From the NCBI GenBank assembly GCA_041635755.1, contig JBFKUL010000070.1, positions 1 through 12,270 on the forward strand: 12,270 bases of DNA, written 5' to 3'. The translations under genes and the position numbers were made by a program. Below are positions 1 through 8,372 of this stretch, in pieces (the first letter of the stretch is position 1; the number at the start of each line of letters is the position of its first letter). This DNA is from JBFKUL01 sp041635755. Its GTDB lineage: Bacteria > Pseudomonadota > Gammaproteobacteria > Burkholderiales > SG8-39. The notes under the pieces were generated by a model that was not told the origin of the DNA, searched no databases, and saw only the letters and a list, made by a program, of their open reading frames with translations.

Positions 1-1603
<1,603 letters not shown>

Positions 1604-1634
1604 GCAACGCGTTTTCTGTCGGCGACACGGGAAA

Positions 1635-1670
1635 CCCCGGCCTCGAAGGAGCGCCGGGGGATTTTTTTCT
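1635..1670 (+). terminator. Intrinsic terminator of katG
   Basis: CCCCGGC at 1635-1641 pairs with GCCGGGG at 1653-1659. An inner CTC/GAG pairing closes a GAAG loop with one bulged C at 1652. Seven T residues follow at 1662-1668. It lies 31 nt after the katG stop, a classic rho-independent layout on the + strand. Confidence 0.93.
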
Positions 1671-1763
1671 ACGCAGAGGCAAGCTCAAAGCCCGAACTAG
1701 GGGAGCCCCCAATCATCAACGCTGGCGCATGTCGCTCCAGCACACATCCGGCACGCACGCATA

Positions 1764-1789
1764 CCGGCCTTGGCCGCGAAGCCAACCGG
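1764..1789. repeat. Imperfect inverted repeat in the katG-lipoprotein gap
   Basis: TTGGC (1770-1774) pairs with GCCAA (1781-1785) around a CGCGAA loop, and outer CCGG at 1764-1767 pairs with CCGG at 1786-1789 across a CC bulge. It sits in the 295-nt gap between the convergent katG and lipoprotein genes, about 110 nt past the lipoprotein stop. No T-tract follows on either strand, so it is not a standard intrinsic terminator. I see no gene in the rest of 1671-1898. Confidence 0.45.
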
Positions 1790-1898
1790 ACGAGACTTCC
1801 TACTGCTCACCGCGCCCGGTTTCCTGACGTGAGCCGCTTCAGTGGCCAATTTCGGTCTTAACGTCTCTGCGTTTAAGTGATGCTTCCCCTTGACCTTC

Positions 1899-2975
1899 CT
1901 ACTTCACTTCGACCCCGCGCGCAAGAAAGTGGCTGGAATCCGAGCCGTAGAGCTTGACCTCGGCGACGGCGTTTTCGGCGATTGTGCCTTCCACCTTGCC
2001 GAGCTCGGCCGCCTTGGCGTAGTTCACCGGCAGAGTCGTGCCTGCTCCATAGCCGAGCACGAACGTCTGCGCGGGGACAACCGGTGCCGAAATCGTGCCC
2101 TTCGCCTTTACGGTAATCGCCTTGAGCGACTGTGCGGCGACGGTCTGGGCGATGCACGTGTGCGGTGTCGTGCTGGTGTTGATGGTCTGGCAGCGCACCG
2201 TAGTGCGCAGTTCGTCTGTTGCCGCACGCCCGAGCAGCGCATCGAGGCCTTGCTGATCGGTGACACCGGTGTAATCCACGGTATAGGGGTTTCCTCTCAC
2301 CGTAAGCGTGAAGCGGTCGATAACGGCGTCCAAGCCGGACACCGTGCCGGAGATGCTCGTCCGGTAGCCGGCCGCGAGCTTGTTATCGGCACGGACCGGC
2401 GAGACCTTGAGTGTGACTTCGCATGGAGTGGACGCCGTATCGACAGTGAACTCCTTGAGATCGACATCGAGCGCGACCTTTTCCCGGGTGCCGGCAATGA
2501 GATTCACCGCCCCGGTGATTTCGAGCGAGCAGACACCGTTCGTGCAGGCGAGCCGGTTCGGCCGACGGGAGTTGTCTTCATAATAAGATACGAATTTGCA
2601 GTCCTGGGGCGGGCCGCCGGAAGTTTGCTGCAGCTTGACATCATCGTCGAGCTCCACGTACAGGCGGTTGTACGGGCCCGCCTCGCAGGTCGCGGTATCG
2701 ACATGCTCGACGATCTGGTCGCGGCCTAGCTCGGCCGCATCGAATTCAACCGGACCGGCAATGATCTCGCAGGAGCGGCCGCTGGGGTGACGCAGCTGTG
2801 CGCTGTTCAAGGTGAGCTGAACGCTTTCATAGCTCCCGAGATTGTCGGTAATGTAGCCGAAAACCGTTGTGGAACTGGCAGAGCCGCCGCCTCCGTCACC
2901 GCCGCCGCAGGCGGAGAGTGTGGCGGTGGCAACCAGCGTGACGAGTGTCGATAGCAGAGTTTTGTGATTACGCAT
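1899..2975 (-). CDS. Large secreted lipoprotein, DUF4382-like
   Basis: A 358-residue predicted lipoprotein. The chosen start at 2975 opens a textbook signal peptide: Asn-His-Lys N-region, hydrophobic core and lipobox LSAC with the lipidated Cys at residue 23. It is preceded by an AGGAAAAGG-like ribosome site. A longer reading from 3065 would bury the signal peptide behind 30 polar residues. After a Gly/Ser linker comes a beta-rich domain whose pattern (GYITDNLGSYESVQLTLNSA, then FDAAEL, then a strand ending in a Pro-Tyr-Asn-Arg-Leu-Tyr stretch) resembles DUF4382 of exported bacterial lipoproteins. The later part (SGTVSGLDAVIDRFTLTVRG) recalls DUF5666-type beta repeats. Several extra cysteines suggest disulfides outside the cytoplasm. 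Its job is unknown. It follows sat on the same strand but 273 nt away, probably with its own promoter. Gene reality is strong; family placement is tentative. Confidence 0.85.
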   Translation of the reverse strand: MRNHKTLLSTLVTLVATATLSACGGGDGGGGSASSTTVFGYITDNLGSYESVQLTLNSAQLRHPSGRSCEIIAGPVEFDAAELGRDQIVEHVDTATCEAGPYNRLYVELDDDVKLQQTSGGPPQDCKFVSYYEDNSRRPNRLACTNGVCSLEITGAVNLIAGTREKVALDVDLKEFTVDTASTPCEVTLKVSPVRADNKLAAGYRTSISGTVSGLDAVIDRFTLTVRGNPYTVDYTGVTDQQGLDALLGRAATDELRTTVRCQTINTSTTPHTCIAQTVAAQSLKAITVKAKGTISAPVVPAQTFVLGYGAGTTLPVNYAKAAELGKVEGTIAENAVAEVKLYGSDSSHFLARGVEVK

Positions 2976-2990
2976 GATCCTTTTCCTCAC
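2976..2990 (-). promoter_or_regulatory. Ribosome binding site deciding the lipoprotein start
   Basis: Read on the minus strand, a GAGG-AAAAGG purine run stands just upstream of the ATG at 2975. Together with the signal peptide that begins there, it favours this start over the upstream in-frame ATG at 3065. Confidence 0.6.
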
Positions 2991-3184
2991 GATGCTTGAG
3001 TTCAGATCCGTTCTTGATTTCCCGCCGAGCCCGCGCACCGGGAACCGGTGCAGACGAGTTCGCATTTCGCGGATCTACGAGGTTGCGAATAGCCCGGAAC
3101 AGCTCAACGCTCGCGGGCCCGCTCCAATATGCAAAGTATCACCTTATACATCAACGCATTGTTCTTGCAGCGCGCTGGCCGCGC

Positions 3185-3198
3185 TTGACCTGTATCAA
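3185..3198. promoter_or_regulatory. FNR/ANR/DNR-like box
   Basis: TTGAC-CTGT-ATCAA matches the FNR-family consensus TTGAT-N4-ATCAA at 9 of 10 fixed positions, and it is centred in a longer inverted repeat, CGCTTGA/TCAAGCG (3182-3201). It lies between the sat stop and the lipoprotein start, about 215 nt upstream of the latter. A weak -10-like GATACT on the minus strand at 3135-3140 would put the box near -62, a usual distance for class I FNR activation. The -35 is poor and the promoter is unproven. Confidence 0.45.
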
Positions 3199-3248
3199 GC
3201 GAGCCGCTCGATGAGAACGCGGCTTGCGCGGCTTCGCTTGCTTCAGCG

Positions 3249-4439
3249 TCACCGCGCGTCTGTTTTCTTCTCCAGCGTCGCGTAATAGGCGCGCAGGACT
3301 TCGAGCACTTCCGGGCGCGAGAACTCGGAAGGCACAGCGCTGCCCTCGGACAGCCACTGGCGAAGCTGCGTGCCCGATACCTGCAGGCGCTCCTTGTCGT
3401 CGTGCGCGCAGGTGCGCCCCGAGGCCATTCCGCCGCAGCGGTAGCACCAGAACGTCACATCCATCTTCAGCGGCTGGGTTTCGAGCGCGTCGGCCGGGAT
3501 CTCGTCGAAGATGCGGTGCGCGTCGAACGGCCCGTAGTAGCTGCCCACGCCGGCATGATCACGCCCGACGATCTGGTGCGAGCAGCCGTAATTCTGGCGA
3601 AACAGCGCGTGCAGCAGCGCCTCGCGTGGTCCGGCGTAGCGCATGTCGAGCGGATAGCCCGCCTGCACCACGGTGCCGGACCGGAAGTACTTCTCCATCA
3701 GCACGCCGATGGCGCGCGTGCGCACCTCGGCCGGAATGTCGCCCGGCTTGAGCGCGCCAAGCAGCGAGTGCACCAGCACCCCGTCGCAGGTCTCGATCGC
3801 GACCTTGGCGAGGTATTCATGCGAGCGGTGCATCGGATTGCGCGTCTGGAACGCGGCGACCTGAGACCAGCCCAGCCGCTCGAACTCGGCACGCGTCTCG
3901 GCCGGCGTCATGAAGAGCGTGCCGTACTTTTCCTTGAAACCACCGTCTGAGAGCACCTTCACCGGGCCGGCGAGGTTGACGTCGCCCTGCTGCATCACCA
4001 GCTTCACGCCCGGATGCTGCGTATCGGTGGTCCTGAACACCGACATGCATTCGTGCGCTTTGTCGATCGAGAATTTCTCGGTGACGCGCATGGTGGCGAG
4101 GACGGCGTCGCCGTCCGGATCGACCAGCGCGATGTCCGCGCCGGTCTGGATGCCGTCGGCCTGCGCCGCATCGACCGACAGCGTGATCGGGATCGGCCAG
4201 AACAGGCCCGCCGCCGTGCGATAGCCGTCGCACACGCCCTCCCAGTCGGCGCGGGTCATGAAGCCCGCAAGCGGGGTGAAGCCGCCGATGCCGAGCATGA
4301 TCAGATCGCCCTTCTCGCGCGAGCTGACGCGAAGCTTCACCAGCGAGGCGGCGCGCGCGCGCTCGGCCGCCAGCACCTCTCCGGCGAGCATCAGGGGTTT
4401 AAGCGTTCCTCCGCCATGAGGTCGGACCAAGCCCGGCAT
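3249..4439 (-). CDS. sat: Sulfate adenylyltransferase (homomeric ATP sulfurylase)
   Basis: Catalyses ATP + sulfate to APS + PPi, or the reverse in sulfur oxidisers and anaerobes, in the cytoplasm. The 396-residue product has the family landmarks: QTRNPMHRSHE at 198-208 (the HxxH nucleotide-binding motif), GRDHAGVG near 292-299, and SGTQLR near 355. A Cys332-x2-Cys335-x8-Cys344-x-His346 cluster fits the zinc site known in many bacterial and archaeal Sat proteins. No APS kinase domain is attached. The ATG at 4439 has GGAGGAG six nt upstream; the in-frame ATG at 4460 would have to encode that ribosome site. This is the single-subunit Sat type, not the CysD/CysN heterodimer. The M20 gene lies 121 nt upstream on the same strand. 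No aprAB, dsr, cysH or cysC is in view, so assimilation versus dissimilation cannot be decided. Confidence 0.95.
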   Translation of the reverse strand: MPGLVRPHGGGTLKPLMLAGEVLAAERARAASLVKLRVSSREKGDLIMLGIGGFTPLAGFMTRADWEGVCDGYRTAAGLFWPIPITLSVDAAQADGIQTGADIALVDPDGDAVLATMRVTEKFSIDKAHECMSVFRTTDTQHPGVKLVMQQGDVNLAGPVKVLSDGGFKEKYGTLFMTPAETRAEFERLGWSQVAAFQTRNPMHRSHEYLAKVAIETCDGVLVHSLLGALKPGDIPAEVRTRAIGVLMEKYFRSGTVVQAGYPLDMRYAGPREALLHALFRQNYGCSHQIVGRDHAGVGSYYGPFDAHRIFDEIPADALETQPLKMDVTFWCYRCGGMASGRTCAHDDKERLQVSGTQLRQWLSEGSAVPSEFSRPEVLEVLRAYYATLEKKTDAR

Positions 4440-4445
4440 TCTCCA

Positions 4446-4452
4446 CTCCTCC
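4446..4452 (-). promoter_or_regulatory. Strong Shine-Dalgarno for sat
   Basis: GGAGGAG on the minus strand ends six nt before the ATG at 4439. It supports that start over the ATG at 4460, which would place the ribosome site inside the coding region. Confidence 0.75.
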
Positions 4453-4560
4453 ACACACAAGCGCCGTATTGTCGGCAGCGGCTCGCACGCCGGGCAACAG
4501 CGGTGTACTGATCCGTCGATAAGGCTGTCTGATTATCTCGCCAGCGCAGCGCCGCGAACC

Positions 4561-5796
4561 CTAGCGAGTGTTCGCCTGGGTGAGGATCGAGGCCGCAGCA
4601 TCGGCCAGCACCCGGCAGCCGAGCACGATGTCCTCGGATCGGCTGTCTTCGGCAAAATCATGGCTGATGCCGCCGATCGATGGAATGAACAGCATCGCCG
4701 CCGGCAGGATTGCGGCGATGATGCCGGCGTCGTGGAACGCGCCGCTTGGCATACGCGTCCATTTGCTTGGCGCATGACGCGCCGCGGCGGCGGCAAGGTG
4801 CTCCTGCAGGTTCTCGTCCAGGCGCGTGGGCGTGATCGGCGCGCGGGCGCGCGCCGCCTCGATCTTCACTCCGCCGCGCGCGTTGATCTCCGCCACCAGG
4901 CGCTCCGCAATCTTCTCGAATGCGTCGAGCGGACCGTCCGAGGCGTCGCGAAACTGCAGGTCGAGCTCGGCATAGCCCGGCACGATCGACGTCGCGTTCG
5001 GCTCGATGCGCGCGCGGCCCATGGTCCAGACGCTGCGCGCGGCGGCCGCCTTGGGAAATTCCTGGTTGATACGGTAGGCCAGCTCGTAGAGCGCCGTGGC
5101 GGCATCGCAACGCCGGGACATCATGGTTGTGCCCGCATGGTTTTGCTGCCCGCGGAACGTAAAGCGCATGCCGCGCAGCCCGACGATACCGGTCACGACG
5201 CCGATCTTTTGGCCGGTGTCCTCCAGATGCGGCCCTTGCTCGATATGGGCTTCGAGAAAACCGGCATAGCGCGCTCGCTCGAGGCGCAGCCGCGGCGCGC
5301 CGGAGAGCTCGGCTTCGCGGAGTGCCTGCTCGAGCGTGACGCCGTCGCGATCGACCGCGCCGCGCTCCATCTCCAAAGTAAGGGCTCCGATGAGCGAGCG
5401 ACTGCCAAGACAGCCGACGAAGCGCGACTCCTCGTCCTGGAACGAAACTGCGTCGACCGCGAGCGTGCGCGTCGACTCGTCCTCGCCGAGCGCTCGCACC
5501 ACCTCGAGCGCATAGATCACCCCGAGCGCGCCGTCGAGCCAGCCGCCGGTGGGCTGGGTGTCCGAGTGCGAGCCGATGAGAAGCGCCTTGCCCGGATTTC
5601 GCGAGCGGCCGAGCACGTTGCCGGCGCCGTCGATCTTGGCCTCAAGCCCGGCCTCGGCAAAGCGGCGGGCAAGCCAGCGACGCGCCTGCATGTCGGCGGC
5701 ACTGAAGGCCGGTCGCACCACGCCGCGTCCGTTCGCGCCGATCTGGCGCAGGGCGCTCAGGTCTTTCAGCAGGCGCTCGGCTTTGACGCGGGGCAT
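4561..5796 (-). CDS. M20-family Zn hydrolase, allantoate/N-carbamoyl-amino-acid type
   Basis: A 411-residue binuclear-metal amidohydrolase of the hydantoinase/carbamoylase branch of peptidase family M20, which opens C-N bonds in allantoate, ureido acids or N-carbamoyl amino acids. Expected metal ligands are all present: His77 in GSHSDT, Asp88 in WLDGALG, the Glu122-Glu123 pair in FQDEESRF, His184 in EAHIEQGP and His379 in GGISHDFAED. The dimerisation/lid domain (about 210-325) carries the usual QNHAGTTMM near 218-226, and MPSGAFHDAG at 349-358 completes the active site. Length is normal. The start at 5796 has a GAAGGA-type ribosome site upstream. The substrate cannot be named from sequence: no hydantoinase, allantoinase or urate genes adjoin. 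It precedes sat on the same strand and is divergent from the + strand gene at 5934. Confidence 0.92.
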   Translation of the reverse strand: MPRVKAERLLKDLSALRQIGANGRGVVRPAFSAADMQARRWLARRFAEAGLEAKIDGAGNVLGRSRNPGKALLIGSHSDTQPTGGWLDGALGVIYALEVVRALGEDESTRTLAVDAVSFQDEESRFVGCLGSRSLIGALTLEMERGAVDRDGVTLEQALREAELSGAPRLRLERARYAGFLEAHIEQGPHLEDTGQKIGVVTGIVGLRGMRFTFRGQQNHAGTTMMSRRCDAATALYELAYRINQEFPKAAAARSVWTMGRARIEPNATSIVPGYAELDLQFRDASDGPLDAFEKIAERLVAEINARGGVKIEAARARAPITPTRLDENLQEHLAAAAARHAPSKWTRMPSGAFHDAGIIAAILPAAMLFIPSIGGISHDFAEDSRSEDIVLGCRVLADAAASILTQANTR

Positions 5797-5859
5797 GGCT
5801 TGTCCTTCGCAACGATCTGAGGTCGAATGCTAGACGACTCGGAGAAGATCTGCTGCGCA

Positions 5860-5879
5860 GGACTTGGGGAACCAAGTCC
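5860..5879. repeat. Perfect 8-bp inverted repeat with GGAA loop
   Basis: GGACTTGG (5860-5867), GGAA, CCAAGTCC (5872-5879): a perfect 8-bp stem closed by a GNRA-type tetraloop. It lies in the 137-nt spacer between the divergent M20 hydrolase (start 5796) and the membrane protein (start 5934). No T-run follows on either strand, so it is not an intrinsic terminator. It could be an operator for a dimeric regulator, or an RNA hairpin in either leader. Confidence 0.6.
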
Positions 5880-5933
5880 CGCATGGCGTGGTCCTCGGAC
5901 AAGCCGATTCACTCATCTCCCTAGTGAGACTCG

Positions 5934-6269
5934 ATGACCTGGCTCCGCAAAGTCCCCGGTTCGCGACGGGCGCCCGCAGGCCTGGAATGGCGCCTGCTGC
6001 GCAGGCTCCCGTGGATCGCGCTCTTAGGTACCGTGCTTCCGACCCTGGCCTCGCTCGCCGTGCGCCTGGTTCCCGCCGCGGGCTCGTTGGCCGAGGCTGC
6101 GAAGCACGTGCAGACGGTCGACGCCTACGTCATCGGCACGCTGGTCGTTCACTGGACCGCGGTTGTCACGGTCGCCATCGGCTGCGTGATCGTCATGATC
6201 ATGAAAGGGCCAGCCTATGAAGCCGACGCGTATCCGGTGCCCGATCGTGACGCGCCGCGCGAGGACTGA
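5934..6269 (+). CDS. Small membrane protein, two predicted helices
   Basis: A 111-residue protein of unknown function. After a basic N-terminus there is a hydrophobic helix at about 26-45 and a second at about 65-90, then a short acidic, Pro-rich tail containing KGPAYEADAYP. The Arg-rich N-terminus suggests it is cytoplasmic, with the tail also inside. The start at 5934 is forced by an in-frame TGA at 5925; the ribosome site is weak. It is followed 30 nt later by the DUF1850-like gene and may be co-transcribed with it. Codon use matches the neighbours. I recognise the second-helix and tail style from uncharacterised betaproteobacterial proteins but cannot name a family. Confidence 0.75.
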   Translation: MTWLRKVPGSRRAPAGLEWRLLRRLPWIALLGTVLPTLASLAVRLVPAAGSLAEAAKHVQTVDAYVIGTLVVHWTAVVTVAIGCVIVMIMKGPAYEADAYPVPDRDAPRED

Positions 6270-6299
6270 TGGCGTCATGACGCAGACGCACCGCCAGCC

Positions 6300-6695
6300 A
6301 TGAGCAGCCTCTGTCTCGTAGACGGCGCGCTTACCGCGACCCTGTTCGCGCAGGCGCTGCATCTTGCATGGACACCGGCCGACGGTGTTGCCCGTGAAGC
6401 CTCGTACATGGTGGAGCGCGATCGCCTGGTGCTGATCGCCGAGCGCATCGCGCAGTCGCCCGCCCAGCCAACGGCGCCCGAGCCCTCGGTGCTGGCGAAC
6501 GGCTGGCATCATCATTGGCCACAGCGGGTGCCGCAGCATCGCATCGTGCTCGAGCGCGCCGCGCTCAAGACCGACTATGTGCTCTGCGGGCAGGGCTGGT
6601 GCCGCACGCTCGAGCAGCTCCTGCCACGCGCGCGGGCGCCGAGGGTCGAGCTCTATCCTTGCGGCGGCACGCCTTCGGAGCGCCGCGCTCGGTGA
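6300..6695 (+). CDS. DUF1850-like protein, divergent
   Basis: A 131-residue protein, probably related to DUF1850. Features shared with the family as I remember it: an N-terminal SLCL strand, a hydrophobic stretch ending in LHLAW (20-24), a strand DRLVLIAERI (41-50), a Pro-rich segment followed by NGWHHHWP (67-74), and a C-terminal LCGQGWCR (95-102). However, the family's usual HSVEK after the LAW strand and the Gly-rich GAGM-type segment are replaced by PADGVAREASY and SPAQPTAPEP. DUF1850 genes usually sit beside TRAP-TAXI transporter genes; none is here. There is no clear ribosome site or signal peptide. It could instead be an unrelated orphan. Gene reality is moderate, the family call low. 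Confidence 0.5.
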   Translation: MSSLCLVDGALTATLFAQALHLAWTPADGVAREASYMVERDRLVLIAERIAQSPAQPTAPEPSVLANGWHHHWPQRVPQHRIVLERAALKTDYVLCGQGWCRTLEQLLPRARAPRVELYPCGGTPSERRAR

Positions 6696-6831
6696 CCGCA
6701 CCGCAGTGGCGGCCCGCCGTGCGCCGCCGGTGCCGGCTGTCGCGTGCAAGCGCCTGCTCTAGTGCCCGCACGGTCCCTCGGCTAGACTTGATCCGGCATC
6801 GCGAGCCCGCGCACCGGGTCCCCCAGCCGGC

Positions 6832-6838
6832 AGGAGGA
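6832..6838 (+). promoter_or_regulatory. Shine-Dalgarno for the coiled-coil gene
   Basis: AGGAGGA, seven nt before the ATG at 6846, is one of the best ribosome sites in the window and suggests efficient translation. A TAGACT element about 60 nt upstream of the ATG could be a -10 box, but the matching -35 (TAGTGC) is poor. I see no gene in 6696-6845. Confidence 0.7.
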
Positions 6839-6845
6839 ACGCAAC

Positions 6846-7115
6846 ATGGCCGAAGAGCAGCCCGAGAAGACCCCACCCGAAAAACTAAAGGTCGTCGTCT
6901 CGCAGTTGAAGGAAATGGAGCACTACGCACGCAACAACATGGAAACGCTCTCCGAGATCTGGCTGCTGCTCGAGGAGGAGTTCAAGAAAAAGAAGAACCT
7001 GGCCGAGCGCGCGAACGATCTGCTGAAGGCGGAAAGCGCGGTCGAAGAGCTGCTCAAGAAGGTGATCGAGGAGTTCGAGAAAGAGAGCGCCGAGCTGGAG
7101 AAAAAGAAAGCCTGA
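6846..7115 (+). CDS. Small charged coiled-coil protein, unknown function
   Basis: An 89-residue, highly charged, almost wholly helical protein. Lys/Glu-rich heptads (EEEFKKKKNLAERANDLL and VEELLKKVIEEFEKESAE) run from about residue 12 to the end and point to a coiled coil. There is no Cys, no signal peptide and no membrane segment. The excellent ribosome site at 6832-6838 and abundant-protein style suggest a well-expressed soluble protein, perhaps structural or a partner-binding helix. I do not recognise a family. It is followed 67 nt later by the flavoprotein gene on the same strand; nothing shows a functional link. Confidence 0.8.
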   Translation: MAEEQPEKTPPEKLKVVVSQLKEMEHYARNNMETLSEIWLLLEEEFKKKKNLAERANDLLKAESAVEELLKKVIEEFEKESAELEKKKA

Positions 7116-7182
7116 GCCGCGCAACGGTGCTCGCGGTCTGGATCTCGGGCTGGCGCGCGGCCGCTCCCCAATCAATCGCCGC

Positions 7183-8292
7183 ATGAAAGTTCTGGTCGTC
7201 GGCGGCGGCATCATGGGGCTGAGCTGCGCTGCGGCACTCTCGCGCGATGGTCACGCGGTCACGCTGCTCGAACAGGGCATTCTGCCCAATCCGCTCGCTT
7301 CGTCGGTCGACCACCATCGCCTGATCCGGTACCCGTATGGTGCGCAGGAAGGCTATACGCGCATGATCGAAGAAGCGTTCGGCGCCTGGGAGCGGCTCTG
7401 GCGCACGCTGGGCGAGCGCTACTACGTCCAGACCGGCACGCTCGCGCTGTCCTCCGGCGACGACGACTGGGCCGGATCGAGCCGGACAGCGCTCGAGCGC
7501 TGCGGCATCGCGCATCGCCGAATCAACGCTGTCGAGCTCGATGCGCGCGCCCCGATGCTCAGCACCCGCGACGTGCGCGAGGCGCTCTATCTGGAAAGCG
7601 GTGGCTTCCTGCGCGCCACCGAGATCGTCGCGGCGCTCGCCGCGCATCTGCCGAAACGCGGCGTGAGCGTGCTGGAAGGCACGGAGGCCGCCGCACTCGA
7701 CGCGGCGGCCGCGCGGGTTGTGCTGCGCGATGGTCGCGAGCTTTCGGCGGACCGGTTGATCGTCGCCGCCGGCCCGTGGACGCCGAAGCTCGTTCCGGAA
7801 CTTGCTGCACGCGTCACCGCTTCGCGTCAACTGGTCGTGTATCTCGAGCCGCCGGAGGCGTGGGCACGCGCGTGGGCGCGCGCGCCGATGGTGCTCGACA
7901 TCGGTGCCGACGCCGGCTTCTATGCCGTGCCGCCGCGCGGCGGGCTCGGCCTCAAGGTCGGCGATCATCGCTTCTCGCTGCGCGGCGACCCGGATCGCGA
8001 GCGTGCTGCAGCGGAGGATGAAGTCGGGGCGATCGTGGGCGCTTGCGCGCACCGCTTCCGCGATTTCGAGCGCTACCGCAAGCTCGAGGCAAAGACCTGC
8101 TTCTACGACGTGAGCGCCGGCGAGCGGTTTCTGGTCGAGCCGCTCGGCGATCGCGCCTGGGTGCTGAGCGGGTTCTCGGGACATGGCTTCAAGTTCGGTG
8201 CGCTCATCGGCGAGCGTGTAGCCGACGCGATCGCCGGCCGCATCGACGCGCGGGCGCTGACCGCATGGGCGGCCGGCGAATCAGTAAAGTGA
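7183..8292 (+). CDS. FAD-dependent amine oxidoreductase, monomeric sarcosine oxidase-like
   Basis: A 369-residue flavoprotein of the D-amino-acid oxidase superfamily, closest in layout to monomeric sarcosine oxidase and N-methyl-tryptophan oxidase, which oxidise secondary amines with O2 to give an aldehyde or imine and H2O2. The N-terminal Rossmann motif GGGIMG (7-12) binds FAD. VDHHRLIRYPYG near 42-53 matches the family's flavin-contacting loop. Cys306 in KTCFYDVS aligns with the Cys that carries covalent FAD. Lys258 and His262 in GLKVGDH match the O2-activating Lys and active-site His of sarcosine oxidase. GFSGHGFKF (330-338) is the C-terminal signature. So the enzyme looks intact and covalently flavinylated; the substrate is unknown. 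No clear ribosome site precedes the ATG, but there is no better in-frame start. It would make peroxide, which KatG could remove. Confidence 0.9.
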   Translation: MKVLVVGGGIMGLSCAAALSRDGHAVTLLEQGILPNPLASSVDHHRLIRYPYGAQEGYTRMIEEAFGAWERLWRTLGERYYVQTGTLALSSGDDDWAGSSRTALERCGIAHRRINAVELDARAPMLSTRDVREALYLESGGFLRATEIVAALAAHLPKRGVSVLEGTEAAALDAAAARVVLRDGRELSADRLIVAAGPWTPKLVPELAARVTASRQLVVYLEPPEAWARAWARAPMVLDIGADAGFYAVPPRGGLGLKVGDHRFSLRGDPDRERAAAEDEVGAIVGACAHRFRDFERYRKLEAKTCFYDVSAGERFLVEPLGDRAWVLSGFSGHGFKFGALIGERVADAIAGRIDARALTAWAAGESVK

Positions 8293-8372
8293 CCTGAAGG
8301 GCGCGTTGCCAAGCGTCAAGCCTTGCCGCTTGAGCCTGACGCGAAGCCGGATCGTTCTGAGAGAATCCGGCC

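Noticed and set aside
1890..2729. 279-residue + strand open frame opposite the lipoprotein
   Set aside because: The minus strand has a signal peptide, lipobox, ribosome site and domain-like pattern; the + frame has none.
3182..3201. Inverted repeat as the sat terminator
   Set aside because: The stem is AT-moderate, and the minus-strand transcript has no T-tract after it; the FNR-box reading fits better.
4660..5820. 386-residue + strand open frame opposite the M20 hydrolase
   Set aside because: Arg/Ala-rich translation with no domain; it is antisense to a gene with all its catalytic motifs, as expected in GC-rich DNA.
6024..6749. 241-residue minus-strand open frame across the small + genes
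   Set aside because: His/Arg-rich, no domain or ribosome site; the + strand frames show membrane helices and family-like motifs instead.
6515..7186. 223-residue + strand open frame overlapping two small genes
   Set aside because: Low-complexity Arg/Ala translation, out of frame with the coiled-coil gene that has a strong ribosome site.
7054..8184. 376-residue minus-strand open frame opposite the flavoprotein
   Set aside because: No recognisable motif; composition typical of an antisense shadow, and the + strand flavoprotein is certain.
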